DNA from: DAOUBF01 sp034432795
Lineage (GTDB): Bacteria; Chloroflexota; Anaerolineae; DSLN01
Reading direction: 5' to 3'
Length of the DNA: 64,000 bases
Assembly (NCBI GenBank): GCA_034432795.1
Contig: DAOUBF010000005.1
Span: forward strand, 33,358 to 97,357
The position numbers were made by a program, and so were the translations under genes. The notes beneath the pieces were generated by a model. The model did not search any database. It saw only the letters and a program-made list of their open reading frames with translations, and was not told the origin of the DNA. Shown in pieces: positions 1 to 8,476 of this stretch. Position 1 is the stretch's first letter. Each line of letters starts with the position of its first letter.

Positions 1-71
1 GGGGAGCGCATCCGACCCTAGCGGCCAGCTTTCAGCTTTCAACCCCACATAGAGAAACTGAAAGCCAACCG

Positions 72-974
72 CTAATAGGTGTAGAACCCTTTCCCCGTCT
101 TGCGCCCCAGCCGCCCGGCCTCCACCATGCGCTGTTGAATGGGATGGGGCCGGTAGCGCGGGTCCTCAAAGAAAGCGTGATAAATGGATTGCGTCACCGC
201 GAAGTTGACGTCAATCCCAATCAGGTCCATGAGTTCAAACGGCCCCATGGGGAAGCCCGCCGAGCGCATCAGCCGGTCAATCGTGGGGACATCGGCGGCG
301 CCCTCGCCCAGCAGGCGTAAGGCCTCCCCATAGTAAGGCCGCGCCACCCGGTTCACGATGAAGCCGGGCGTGTCCCTGGCGATCACCGGCGTCTTGCCCA
401 GGTCGCGCACCCATGCCAGCGCCCATTCCACCGTCTCATCCGAGGTCTGCTCGCCGCGGATGACCTCCACCAGGGGCATCACCGGCGCGGGGTTAAAGAA
501 ATGCAGGCCGATAAAGCGGTCCGCCCGCTGCGTGGCCGTGGCCAGGGCAGTGATGGAGAGCGAAGAGGTGTTGGAGGCGAAGATCGTCTCAGGCGGGGAC
601 AGGGCGTCCAGGTCGGCGAAGAGGGCGCGCTTGATCTGAAAGTCCTCCGGCGCGGCCTCCAGGATCAGGCTCACGCCGGGCGTGCAATCCGCCAGGCGAG
701 TAGTGGTCCGAATACGCCCCAGGGCGATTTCAGCCGTTTCCGCCGCCAGCCTGCCGCGTTCCACCTCTCTGTGAAATGAGGCCCGGATGCGCTCCAGGCC
801 CCGCTGGACAATCTCGGTTTGAATGTCATACAGGATGACGGGGTAGCGCAGGCTGGCCACCTGGGCGATACCTGCGCCCATCGTCCCTGCACCGATGACC
901 GCTATCGCTGCAGGGGGAAAACCTCCTCCTGGGAGGCCCGATATTGGGTGGGGGAGGGTCGGGGTGGGGGGCAT
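72..974 (-). CDS. 3-hydroxyacyl-CoA dehydrogenase (PaaH/Hbd family)
   Basis: NAD-dependent oxidation of a 3-hydroxyacyl-CoA, probably the beta-oxidation-like step of the phenylacetate pathway. The protein has a Rossmann motif GAGTMG at about residues 28-33 (counting from the ATG at 974), the family signature LHFFNPAPVMPLVE with the catalytic His, DTPGFIVNRV, and the usual C-terminus ending GKGFYTY. It is about 300 residues, against a usual 285. The start is uncertain. Homologues begin a few residues before IAVIGAG, but no ATG, GTG or TTG lies there. The nearest in-frame start is the ATG at 974, inside a G/C-run repeat that also supplies a GGGGGAGGGGG Shine-Dalgarno-like stretch, so about 20 N-terminal residues would be repeat-encoded. 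It is the last gene of the minus-strand paaG-paaA group and follows the paaA stop by about 48 bases. Confidence 0.9.
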   Translation of the reverse strand: MPPTPTLPHPISGLPGGGFPPAAIAVIGAGTMGAGIAQVASLRYPVILYDIQTEIVQRGLERIRASFHREVERGRLAAETAEIALGRIRTTTRLADCTPGVSLILEAAPEDFQIKRALFADLDALSPPETIFASNTSSLSITALATATQRADRFIGLHFFNPAPVMPLVEVIRGEQTSDETVEWALAWVRDLGKTPVIARDTPGFIVNRVARPYYGEALRLLGEGAADVPTIDRLMRSAGFPMGPFELMDLIGIDVNFAVTQSIYHAFFEDPRYRPHPIQQRMVEAGRLGRKTGKGFYTY

Positions 975-1020
975 GTCACCCCCTCCCCCACGAGGGGGGG
1001 AGGGCCGGGGTGGGGGGTAT
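946..1020. repeat. G/C-run hairpin repeat (family A) at paaA/dehydrogenase junction
   Basis: Runs of GGGTGGGGGAGGG face CACCCCCTCCCCCAC, followed by a second GGGGGAGGGCCGGGGTGGGG block. The repeat starts next to the paaA stop codon and runs into the presumed start of the dehydrogenase gene. Very similar blocks occur near 2940, 8990, 11260, 28490, 29540, 32780 and 42510. Confidence 0.85.
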
Positions 1021-1021
1021 T

Positions 1022-1960
1022 TTAGCCGACAACCGCGGCCTCCTCCGGCAGCTTCCCCCAATCGGGCGTCCAGGGCGGCACTTCCAGGCCGAACTCCTCG
1101 CAGCGCTGGCGCACCTCGTTGGCGAAGGCCAGGCGCACCTCGTGGTTGTCGCGCTTCTTCAGGCCCAGCCGGCGGTAGATCTTATTGCGGGGGCTGTTGG
1201 GCCGGCCGAAGATGTTCATGGTGCGCGGGAACCATTTGTTCAGCGCCGCCTGGACCTCATCATGCGTCTTGGGGTCCTGCGCCAGCCGCTTCACCCAGGA
1301 ATCCCCGTGGGCGATGTGGAACATCTCCTCGCGGAAGATGCCCTCCATCACCCGTGCCCAGGGGCGGTAGGAGGATTCCAGGCTGTCCTCCAACTGGTGG
1401 CCCGCGCCCCGGTCCATACAGAACTGGAACATGATGAAGTCGGTCCAGGTGGGGATGGGGTAATAGAAGATGTTGACGCGCTTATCGGCGGCGATACGGG
1501 TGGTGCCGATGTTGGCGTCGTCGGCGTCCAGGCGCAGCGTGAAGTCGTGCTCGCGCATGCGGGCATCCACATCCACGCCCAGGTACTCCAGCAGCTTGTA
1601 GCACACGCGGGCGTGGCGGAACTCGTCCTTGGTGATCATGGCTGCGGCCAGGTACTCCTCTACGGTGGGGGCGTAGCGGATGCAGGGGACATAGCCCAGC
1701 GCCCCGGCCAGTTCGGAGTCGGCCTGCATCATGAGCAGGTTGATCAGGTTCTCGCGGTATTCCTCGTTGGGGATGTCCTCTGGCCCCTTGATCTCGCCCG
1801 GGCCGTAGAGCGGCTCAATGTCCTCTTTGGCGATGAAGCTGACCTTGCGGCGCATCTCCAGGGGGGCATCCGTCGCCCGCGTTTCGCCGTACTCGGCCTC
1901 CATGCGCTCGCTGATGGGCTTCTCCAGGTCGGTCTCAAATAAGCCTTTCTCTTGGGTCAT
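1022..1960 (-). CDS. paaA: PaaA-type diiron monooxygenase subunit (phenylacetyl-CoA epoxidase family)
   Basis: PaaA is the catalytic subunit of the ring-1,2-phenylacetyl-CoA epoxidase, a cytoplasmic ferritin-like diiron oxygenase. This 312-residue protein shows the expected ligand pattern: a Glu in DSELAG (about E83), ExxH in DEFRH (E113/H116) and a second ExxH in EEMFH (E212/H215). The flanking blocks EEYRENL and FGRPNSPRN also fit PaaA. The start at 1960 has a good GGAGAGAGG site. The N-terminus is about 40 residues longer than E. coli PaaA. It sits directly behind paaG, which supports the pathway. The partner subunits PaaB, PaaC and PaaE are not in the window and may lie beyond position 1. 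A related acyl-CoA oxygenase with another substrate cannot be excluded. Confidence 0.82.
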   Translation of the reverse strand: MTQEKGLFETDLEKPISERMEAEYGETRATDAPLEMRRKVSFIAKEDIEPLYGPGEIKGPEDIPNEEYRENLINLLMMQADSELAGALGYVPCIRYAPTVEEYLAAAMITKDEFRHARVCYKLLEYLGVDVDARMREHDFTLRLDADDANIGTTRIAADKRVNIFYYPIPTWTDFIMFQFCMDRGAGHQLEDSLESSYRPWARVMEGIFREEMFHIAHGDSWVKRLAQDPKTHDEVQAALNKWFPRTMNIFGRPNSPRNKIYRRLGLKKRDNHEVRLAFANEVRQRCEEFGLEVPPWTPDWGKLPEEAAVVG

Positions 1961-1994
1961 AGAACCTCTCTCCTTATGTGATTTAAAGATTTCT

Positions 1995-2792
1995 CTAATT
2001 TCCTGTAAACTGCGGCGGGCGCTTCTCCAGGAAGGCGGTCACGCCCTCTTCATGGTCATGCGTGCGGCTGGCGATCTCCTGGAGGAAGGCCTCGTACTCC
2101 AGTGCCTCCTCCAGCGTCATTGTCCAGGCGCGGTTCATGGCCCGCTTGGTCAGGCCGATGGCCCGCGTGGGGGCCTTCGCCAGGGCCAGGGCCAGTTCGC
2201 GCGTCGCCGTCATCAGTTCCCCGGCAGGCACGACGCGGTTGACCAGCCCCAGCGCCAGGGCCTCCTCCGCCTTGACGCGCTGGGCGGTTGCCGCCATCTC
2301 AAAGGCTTTGGCCGTCCCCACCAGGCGGGGCAGGAACCAGGTGGAGCCGGAGTCGGGGATCAGCCCGACGTTGACGAACACCTCAATGAAGCTGGCCTGA
2401 TCCGAAGCGATGCGCAGGTCGCAGGCCAGGGCGACCGAGCAACCGGCGCCGGCGGCGACGCCGTTGATCGCGCCGATAATGGGCTTCTCCAGCATGCGCA
2501 TCTTGAGGATAAGGGGGTTATACCCCTGGCGCAGGTGCTCGCCGATGGAGGGGGCTTCGGGGTGATCGCGCCGCGCCTTCACCTCGTCCAGGTCCTGGCC
2601 AGAGGAGAAGGCCCGCCCTGCGCCGGTGAGAACCAGGCAACGCACGCCCTCATCGCGCTCCGCTGCCTTAAGCGCCGCTGTCGTCTCGGCGATCATCTGG
2701 TCGTTGAAGGCGTTGAGCACTTCAGGCCGGTTCAGGGTGATCGTTGCCACCCCATCGGCGACCTCATAGAGGATGGTCTGGTAATCGGGCAT
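1995..2792 (-). CDS. paaG: Enoyl-CoA hydratase/isomerase, PaaG-like
   Basis: Crotonase-fold enzyme of 265 residues. In the phenylacetate pathway PaaG isomerises ring-1,2-epoxyphenylacetyl-CoA to the oxepin. Family blocks are clear: ITLNRPEVLNAFND, the oxyanion-hole segment GRAFSSGQDLDE, and INGVAAGAGCSVALACD. GLIPDSGSTW carries the Asp position typical of PaaG, and the C-terminal KRPPQFTG is a hallmark shared with E. coli PaaG. The ATG at 2792 is preceded by AAAGGAGA. It is the first gene of the minus-strand group with paaA 34 bases downstream. Generic enoyl-CoA hydratase is the alternative. Confidence 0.87.
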   Translation of the reverse strand: MPDYQTILYEVADGVATITLNRPEVLNAFNDQMIAETTAALKAAERDEGVRCLVLTGAGRAFSSGQDLDEVKARRDHPEAPSIGEHLRQGYNPLILKMRMLEKPIIGAINGVAAGAGCSVALACDLRIASDQASFIEVFVNVGLIPDSGSTWFLPRLVGTAKAFEMAATAQRVKAEEALALGLVNRVVPAGELMTATRELALALAKAPTRAIGLTKRAMNRAWTMTLEEALEYEAFLQEIASRTHDHEEGVTAFLEKRPPQFTGN

Positions 2793-2858
2793 GGGTCTCC
2801 TTTCACCGGTCTAATCCTATCACATTTGTCGCTTTTAAGCCAATGTGCCCGATCCGAC

Positions 2859-3055
2859 GGGGCATTTCAATTCCAGGGCAACCGTCGTCCACCGGGGATG
2901 GGCGCAATTTATTGCGCCCAACTCTCTCTCTGCCCCTCCCCCTGGATGAGGGAGGGAACAGTGGAACTCCCTCCCCCTTTGGGGGGGAGTTGGGGTGAGG
3001 GGGCCCCGCCGGCCATCTGCCTTGAATCTGACATACACCCGCCAAATGGCACATG
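2859..3055. repeat. Composite repeat with terminal inverted repeats (MITE-like)
   Basis: The left end reads GGCATTTCAATTCCAGGGCA. The right end, read in reverse complement, is GGGTGTATGTCAGATTCAAG followed by GCAGATGG, so the ends are imperfect inverted repeats. Inside are a perfect GGGCGCAA-TTTA-TTGCGCCC hairpin and two CCCTCCCC/GGGGAGG hairpins of family A. The same ends occur around 28438-28560, and one end alone occurs at 16235 and 32845. The element fills most of the space between paaG and the divergent Mo-reductase operon and encodes no credible protein. Confidence 0.6.
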
Positions 3056-3065
3056 GAAATAGGAT

Positions 3066-3147
3066 AGATGTCATCGTAAAAGATGATATTTGTCCCTTTT
3101 ATCACAATCAATCCCCCTTTATACTTCGTTTGATCGGACTATCCGAT
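3066..3147 (+). promoter_or_regulatory. Promoter/operator module of the Mo-reductase operon
   Basis: TGTCATC (3069) and GATGATA (3082) form an inverted pair. A TATCAC half-site lies at 3100, TATACT (3120-3125) is a good -10 box, and the palindrome ATCGGA-CTA-TCCGAT (3133-3147) lies at the predicted transcription start. Nearly the same ~80 bp arrangement precedes nosZ at 9051-9133. Probable roles are an activator site upstream and a repressor site over the start; the regulators are unknown. Confidence 0.6.
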
Positions 3148-3217
3148 AAGCCATTCTTGTCACTGTGAGCGCAGCGAGAAATCCCTTAACCAACGTCAGG
3201 TCGGAGAGGAGAAATCT

Positions 3218-3967
3218 ATGACTACCGTCTTAGAACGAGAGGACATCCTCCTGCGGATGCAGGAAGAGTTGAAGCGCGCGTTGACAAAACCGAGGGAGCA
3301 ACGCCGCTGGGTGATGGTGATTGACCTGCGCAAGTGCGTGGGCTGCTCGGCCTGTACCATCGCCTGTATCGCCGAGAACAAGCTGCCGCCCGGCGTCGTC
3401 TATCGCCCGGTCATGGACGAGGAGATCGGCGTCTTCCCCAATGTCAGCCGCCGCTTCCTGCCCCGCCCCTGTATGCAGTGCGACAACCCCCCCTGCGTAC
3501 CGGTCTGCCCGGTGAGCGCCACCTATAAGAATGCCGATGGGGTGGTGGTGATTGACTACGATGAGTGCATTGGCTGCCGCTACTGTATCACCGCCTGCCC
3601 TTACGCGGCCCGCACCTTTGATTTCGGTAATACCTACACGCAGGGCACACCGGTGGCCGAGGGGCTGATCGTCGGGCGCGAGCGGGCCGATGACTACGAG
3701 CGTGTCCCCAGCTTTGAGTATGGTAAGGAGTGGCCGCGTGAGCACGAGACCTCCCCGATTGGCAACACGCGCAAGTGCCAGTTCTGTCTGCACCGGCTGA
3801 ACGTGGGGATGCTGCCCGCCTGCGTGACGACCTGCATTGGCCGGGCCACCTATTTCGGCGACGCCAACGACCCCGATAGCCTTGTCTCCGAGTTGATCAG
3901 CCGCTCCAACGTGATGCGGCTGAAAGAGGAACTGGGCACTCAGCCGCGCGTGTACTACTTGCTGTAG
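3218..3967 (+). CDS. 4Fe-4S ferredoxin-type electron-transfer subunit (TtrB/NrfC/DmsB family)
   Basis: This 249-residue subunit carries electrons between the membrane NrfD-like protein and the molybdenum subunit. Sixteen cysteines are arranged as four clusters: C40/C43/C46/C50, C85/C88/C93/C97 (CMQCDNPPCVPVC), C117/C120/C123/C127 (CIGCRYCITAC), and a split cluster with KCQFC and ACVTTC. This is the usual layout of four-cluster DmsB/TtrB proteins. There is no signal peptide, so it is probably carried across the membrane with the Tat-dependent catalytic subunit. The ATG at 3218 follows GGAGAGGAG. It is first in a B-C-A operon and lies 9 bases before the membrane subunit gene. Confidence 0.9.
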   Translation: MTTVLEREDILLRMQEELKRALTKPREQRRWVMVIDLRKCVGCSACTIACIAENKLPPGVVYRPVMDEEIGVFPNVSRRFLPRPCMQCDNPPCVPVCPVSATYKNADGVVVIDYDECIGCRYCITACPYAARTFDFGNTYTQGTPVAEGLIVGRERADDYERVPSFEYGKEWPREHETSPIGNTRKCQFCLHRLNVGMLPACVTTCIGRATYFGDANDPDSLVSELISRSNVMRLKEELGTQPRVYYLL

Positions 3968-3976
3968 GAGGTCACC

Positions 3977-5140
3977 ATGAAACTCTTGCGCACTATCCTT
4001 TGGGTTCTCATTGCTCTGAGCCTGATCGTCGGGGCCTGGGGCCTGTATGACCGGCTGGTCAACGGCCATGAGAACGCGGCCTATGGCAGCTACGTCGTCT
4101 GGGGGCTGTGGGTGGCCATGTATCTGTTCCTGGCCGGGACCGCTGCCGGGACGTTCTTCTTCGCCACATTGGACTATCTGTTCCGCGTCAGGCTATTTCA
4201 GGGTACCGGGCGGCTGGCCCTGTTCGCCACGCTGATCACCCTGGGCGCGGGGCTGTTGCACATCTGGTTTGACCAGGGGCACATGGAGCGCATCTGGAAG
4301 GTGTACACGCGCCCTAACCCCCAGTCTGTCATGGCCCAGATGGTCTGGGGCTACACCCTATTCGGCCTGCTGACGGCGGTAATGCTGGTCATCGCGTTGC
4401 GTGCAGGACGCCAGGGGGGTGAGGCGGCCAGGGCACGCCGCTGGCTGGCATTCCTCTCGGTCCTGGGGCTGCCCCTGACGCTGTTCCTCTCCGGCGGCGT
4501 GGGTGCGCTGCTGGGCGTGGAGATCTCGCGGCCTTTCTGGCATGTCGGCCTGTTCCCGGTGCAGTTCCCCGTGTTCTCGCTGGCCTCCGGCGCCGCCCTC
4601 ATGCTCCTGATCATCAGCCTGTTCGGCGACGCCCATAACCCGCAGCAGGCCCAACAGCTCCGGGTGTTGGCTATAGCGACCATTGTCCTGCAAGTGGTCA
4701 AGCTCTACTTCCTGTGGGCGGACTACTCGCAGAGCCTGTATGGTGGGCTGCCCCAGAACGTGGCCGCGATCAACGCCGTCCTCTTTGGCCCCTATTGGTG
4801 GGCCTTCTGGATTTTGCAGATTCTGCTAGGCAGCCTGGTGCCTATGTTTATCCTGGTTCTGCCGGGTGTGACGCGGCGGCCTGTCTGGACCGGGGTGGCC
4901 GGGGCGCTGATCCTGTTCGGCTTCGCCGTGGCCCGCGCCAACATTGTCTTCCCGGCACTGACGGTGCCGGAGATTGAGGCCCTGCAACAGGCCTTCTCCG
5001 ACCCGCGTCTGCAGTTCGCCTACTTCCCCAGCCCAGTGGAGTGGGCCTTGTCTATCGGTATCCTCGGCGCTGCCGCAGCCGCCTTCCTGCTGGGGTGTAC
5101 GTGGCTGCGGCTGTCTGTGGTACAACAGGAGGTGGCATAA
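3977..5140 (+). CDS. NrfD/PsrC-type quinol-interacting membrane subunit
   Basis: An integral membrane protein of 387 residues with about nine hydrophobic segments. It is the NrfD/PsrC/TtrC-like anchor that exchanges electrons with the quinone pool in respiratory Mo-bisPGD enzymes. Supporting features are its place between the Fe-S and molybdenum subunits, the N-terminal membrane helix, and the polar loop after helix 2-3 with RIWKVYTRPNPQS. The ATG at 3977 has a strong GGAGG seven bases upstream. Its stop codon is one base from the start of the catalytic subunit gene, so the two are almost certainly coupled. It has no haem-ligand pattern of a cytochrome b subunit. Confidence 0.88.
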   Translation: MKLLRTILWVLIALSLIVGAWGLYDRLVNGHENAAYGSYVVWGLWVAMYLFLAGTAAGTFFFATLDYLFRVRLFQGTGRLALFATLITLGAGLLHIWFDQGHMERIWKVYTRPNPQSVMAQMVWGYTLFGLLTAVMLVIALRAGRQGGEAARARRWLAFLSVLGLPLTLFLSGGVGALLGVEISRPFWHVGLFPVQFPVFSLASGAALMLLIISLFGDAHNPQQAQQLRVLAIATIVLQVVKLYFLWADYSQSLYGGLPQNVAAINAVLFGPYWWAFWILQILLGSLVPMFILVLPGVTRRPVWTGVAGALILFGFAVARANIVFPALTVPEIEALQQAFSDPRLQFAYFPSPVEWALSIGILGAAAAAFLLGCTWLRLSVVQQEVA

Positions 5141-5141
5141 C

Positions 5142-8100
5142 ATGCGCGATCCATCCACGACCGTATCTCAACCGGATTCCCGCTGGCCTCAACTGGATTC
5201 TGGCGAGATCTCGCGCCGGGACTTCTTGAAGGTCTCGGCTTTCCTGGGCGGGAGTGCACTGGTCCTGGCCGGGCTGCCCCGCGCAGTCACCTGGGCCGAG
5301 GCCCTCTTCCACGAAGGCGAGTTCCACTACCCGCTCGCCGACATCCAGAACCAGATCAACACCGTCTGCCTGCAGTGTAACACCATCTGCGGCATCAAGG
5401 TCAAGCTCTACGAAGGGGTGGCTGCTAAGATTGACGGCAACCCATATGACCCCTGGACGCTCACACCGCATCTGCCCTATAACACGCCGATCCAGGAGAC
5501 CGCCACTGTGGAGGGCGCGATCTGCCCGAAGGGCCAGGCGGGCCTGCAAACGGTGTATGACCCCTACCGTATCGTCAAAGTGCTCAAGCGCAAGCCGGGC
5601 ACGAAGCGCGGCGCGGGCGAGTGGATCACTATCCCCTTTGAGCAGGCACTGGAGGAGATCGTCAACGGCGGCGATCTGTTCGGCGAGGGCCACGTCCCCG
5701 GCCTGAAGGACATCCGTGCCCTGACCGATGCCGAAGTCACAAGCGCCATGGCCGCCGACGTCAAGGCCATCGTCGGCGAGAAGGACCCGGCTAAAAAGCT
5801 GGCCCTGGTGGAGGCCTTCAAGGAGAAGTATAAGGATCATCTTGACAAGTTGATTGATCCCGACCACCCTGACCTGGGGCCGAAGAACAATCAGTTCGTC
5901 TTTGCCTGGGGGCGGCTTAAGGGTGGGCGCAGCGAACTCATCAGCCGCTTCACCCGCGATGCCATGGGCTCCACCAACGCCCATGGCCACACCACGGTGT
6001 GTCAGGGGTCGTTGTACTTCGCCGGCAAGGCCATGAGCGAGCAGTTCATTGACGGCAAGTGGACTGGCGGCCAGAAGTTCTACTGGCAGGCCGACCTGGC
6101 CAACAGCGAGTTCGTCATCTTCGTCGGCGCCAGCCCATTTGAGGGCAACTATGGTCCGCCCTGGCGTAGCAACAAGATCACTGAGGGCCTGACCGACGGG
6201 CGGCTTAAGATCGCCGTCGTGGACCCGCGCCTGTCCAAGACCGCCGCCAAAGCCTGGAAGTGGCTGCCCATCCAGCCGGGTACGGAAGGCGCCCTGGCGA
6301 TGGGCCTGATCCGCTGGATCATAGATAACCAGCGCTACGACGGCCGCTTCCTGGCGAACGCCAACAAGGCGGCGGCCGCCGCCGATAGGGAGAGCACCTG
6401 GACCGAGGCCACCTGGCTGGTGAAGATAAACGATCAGGGTGAGCCGGAGAAATTCCTGCGGGCCAGCGAGATCGGCTTAGCCGAGAAAGAGAAGCGCCCT
6501 ACCTCCGATGGGAAGGGCGAATACGAGTTTGACTACTTCGTCGCACTTAAGGATGGTCAGCCGGTCACGGTGGACCCATACGACGACAAGAACCCGGTTG
6601 AAGGCGACCTGTTCGTAGACACGACCCTGAACGGTATCCGCGTCAAGAGCGCGCTGCAACTCATCAAGGAATCGGCCTCCGAGCACACCTTGCAAGAGTG
6701 GGCCGACATCTGCGGCCTGTCCGCCCGCGACCTGGAGGAGGTGGCCGCCGAGTTCACCGCGCATGGCAAGCGCGCCGCCGCCGATATCCACCGCGGTGTG
6801 AGCCAGCACACCAATGGCTTCTATAACGTCGTCGCCTGGTACACGCTCAACCTACTTATCGGCAACTTTGACTGGAAGGGCGGGATGATTAAGGCAGCGA
6901 CCTACGACGCAGCGGGCGGCAAGAAGGGCCAACCCTTCCCCATCAGCAAGATGACCAACGGCAAGCTGGAACCCTTCGGGCTGAGCATCATTCGCCACGA
7001 CGCCAAGTACCAGGACTCCACGCTGTACCTGACGACGCCGGAGGACAAGCGTTATCCCGCGCCACGCAACTGGTATCCGCTCTCCAGCGACATCTATCAG
7101 GAGATCGTCCCCTCCATCGGCGATGCCTATCCCTACCCGGTGAAGGCCCTGTTCTTCTACATGGGTAGCCCGGTGTATGCGCTCCCGGCAGGCCACACCA
7201 ATATTGAGGTCCTCTCCGACCCCAAGAAGCTGCCCCTGTTCGTGTGCTGCGACATCACCATCGGCGAGACCTCTATGTACGCCGACTACATCTTCCCCGA
7301 CCTGAGCTACCTGGAGCGCTGGGAGTTCAACGGCAGCCATCCCTCGGTACCTTTTAAGGTGCAGCCCATCCGCCAGCCGGCCATCGCGCCGTTGACGGAA
7401 GAGGTCACGGTCTTCGGTCAGAAACTGCCCCTCGGCCTGGAGGCGCTGCTGCTGGGCCTGGCGGAGAAGCTGGGGCTGCCCGGCTTCGGCCCAGGCGGCC
7501 TGGGGGAGGGCCGGGATTTCACCCATCCCGACGACCTGTACCTGCGCATGGTGGCCAATGTGGCCTTCGGCGAGAAAGAGGACGGCTCCGATGCCGTACC
7601 TGACGCTGGGCCGGAGGAGGAGCAGGTCTTCCTGGCGGCGCGCCGTCACCTGCCGCCTTCGGTGTTTGACCCGGCCCGCTGGAAGCGCATCGTAGGCGAG
7701 GCGCTCTGGCCTAAGGTGGTCACCGTGCTCAATCGCGGTGGGCGCTTCCAGGACTACGCCAAAGGCTACAGTGGCGAGCAGGTGGCCAACAAGTATGGCA
7801 CGCTGATCAACATCTATCAGGAGAAGACGGCCACGACGAAGAGCGCCATGACGGGCAAGCCACTCAAAGGCTACGCCGCCTACCTGCCGGGGCCGGTTGA
7901 CGTCACCGGCAAGCCGATTGACGACGCCAAAGAGGGCTACGACCTGCGGCTGATCACCTACCGCGAGATTAGCCAGACCAAGAGCCGCACCAGCAGCAAC
8001 TACTGGCTGTTGGCCCTCCTGCCGGAGAACTTCGTCCTGATGAATCGGACGGATGCGTTGATGCGCGGCCTGAAGAACGGCGACCTGGTTAAGATCATCT

Positions 8101-8417
8101 CGCCCACCAATCCGGAGGGCCTCTGGGACCTGAAGAATGGCCGCACCGTGCCCATGGTGGGGAAGGTGAAAGTGACAGAGGGGCTGCGGCCCGGCGTGAT
8201 CGCTTTCGCCCTGGGGTTCGGCCACTGGGCCTATGGCGGTGTAGATGTGACCATAGACGGCCAGACAATTAAAGGTGACCTCCGACGCATCCGGGGCATC
8301 CATGCCAACGCCGCCATGCGTGTGGACCCCTATCTGAAGAACACGACGTTGGTGGACCCGGTGGGCGGGAGCGCGGTGTTTTACGACACGCTGGTCAAAG
8401 TCGTGAAAGTCGGATAA
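5142..8417 (+). CDS. Tat-exported molybdopterin oxidoreductase catalytic subunit (TtrA/SrdA/PsrA-like)
   Basis: Catalytic subunit of 1091 residues of a bis-MGD respiratory reductase. The start chosen is the ATG at 5142 because it gives a twin-arginine leader (SRRDFLKVSAFLGG, residues about 27-40). A [4Fe-4S] motif follows: C76-x2-C79-x3-C83, then C128 in AICPKGQAG. The final gap of 44 residues is long, as in the TtrA/ArrA side of the family. C287 in TTVCQGS is the probable Mo ligand, which points to tetrathionate, polysulfide, thiosulfate, selenate or arsenate type enzymes rather than DMSO reductase (Ser) or NarG (Asp). The gene order B-C-A matches ttrBCA and srdBCA. The substrate cannot be fixed from sequence. 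MobA for cofactor guanylylation is encoded at 41570-42190. Confidence 0.88.
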   Translation: MRDPSTTVSQPDSRWPQLDSGEISRRDFLKVSAFLGGSALVLAGLPRAVTWAEALFHEGEFHYPLADIQNQINTVCLQCNTICGIKVKLYEGVAAKIDGNPYDPWTLTPHLPYNTPIQETATVEGAICPKGQAGLQTVYDPYRIVKVLKRKPGTKRGAGEWITIPFEQALEEIVNGGDLFGEGHVPGLKDIRALTDAEVTSAMAADVKAIVGEKDPAKKLALVEAFKEKYKDHLDKLIDPDHPDLGPKNNQFVFAWGRLKGGRSELISRFTRDAMGSTNAHGHTTVCQGSLYFAGKAMSEQFIDGKWTGGQKFYWQADLANSEFVIFVGASPFEGNYGPPWRSNKITEGLTDGRLKIAVVDPRLSKTAAKAWKWLPIQPGTEGALAMGLIRWIIDNQRYDGRFLANANKAAAAADRESTWTEATWLVKINDQGEPEKFLRASEIGLAEKEKRPTSDGKGEYEFDYFVALKDGQPVTVDPYDDKNPVEGDLFVDTTLNGIRVKSALQLIKESASEHTLQEWADICGLSARDLEEVAAEFTAHGKRAAADIHRGVSQHTNGFYNVVAWYTLNLLIGNFDWKGGMIKAATYDAAGGKKGQPFPISKMTNGKLEPFGLSIIRHDAKYQDSTLYLTTPEDKRYPAPRNWYPLSSDIYQEIVPSIGDAYPYPVKALFFYMGSPVYALPAGHTNIEVLSDPKKLPLFVCCDITIGETSMYADYIFPDLSYLERWEFNGSHPSVPFKVQPIRQPAIAPLTEEVTVFGQKLPLGLEALLLGLAEKLGLPGFGPGGLGEGRDFTHPDDLYLRMVANVAFGEKEDGSDAVPDAGPEEEQVFLAARRHLPPSVFDPARWKRIVGEALWPKVVTVLNRGGRFQDYAKGYSGEQVANKYGTLINIYQEKTATTKSAMTGKPLKGYAAYLPGPVDVTGKPIDDAKEGYDLRLITYREISQTKSRTSSNYWLLALLPENFVLMNRTDALMRGLKNGDLVKIISPTNPEGLWDLKNGRTVPMVGKVKVTEGLRPGVIAFALGFGHWAYGGVDVTIDGQTIKGDLRRIRGIHANAAMRVDPYLKNTTLVDPVGGSAVFYDTLVKVVKVG

Positions 8418-8424
8418 GATCAAC

Positions 8425-8454
8425 GGGCGGTGGAGGAGATAGCCTTCACCGCCC
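8425..8454 (+). terminator. Hairpin after the catalytic subunit gene
   Basis: A perfect 8-bp stem, GGGCGGTG (8425-8432) with CACCGCCC (8447-8454). It lies between the reductase stop and the next gene and has no long T run, so it may be an attenuator or processing site rather than a strong terminator. Confidence 0.5.
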
Positions 8455-8476
8455 ACTCTTATCCCAGGAGGCCATC

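Noticed and set aside
944..3062. Long plus-strand frames over the paa genes (944-1942, 1818-3062)
   Set aside because: They run antisense to well-supported paaA and paaG and through intergenic repeats, with no recognisable domains.
4974..5141. N-terminal extension of the Mo-reductase catalytic subunit
   Set aside because: It overlaps the NrfD-like gene. The ATG at 5142 gives a correct twin-arginine leader right at the N-terminus.
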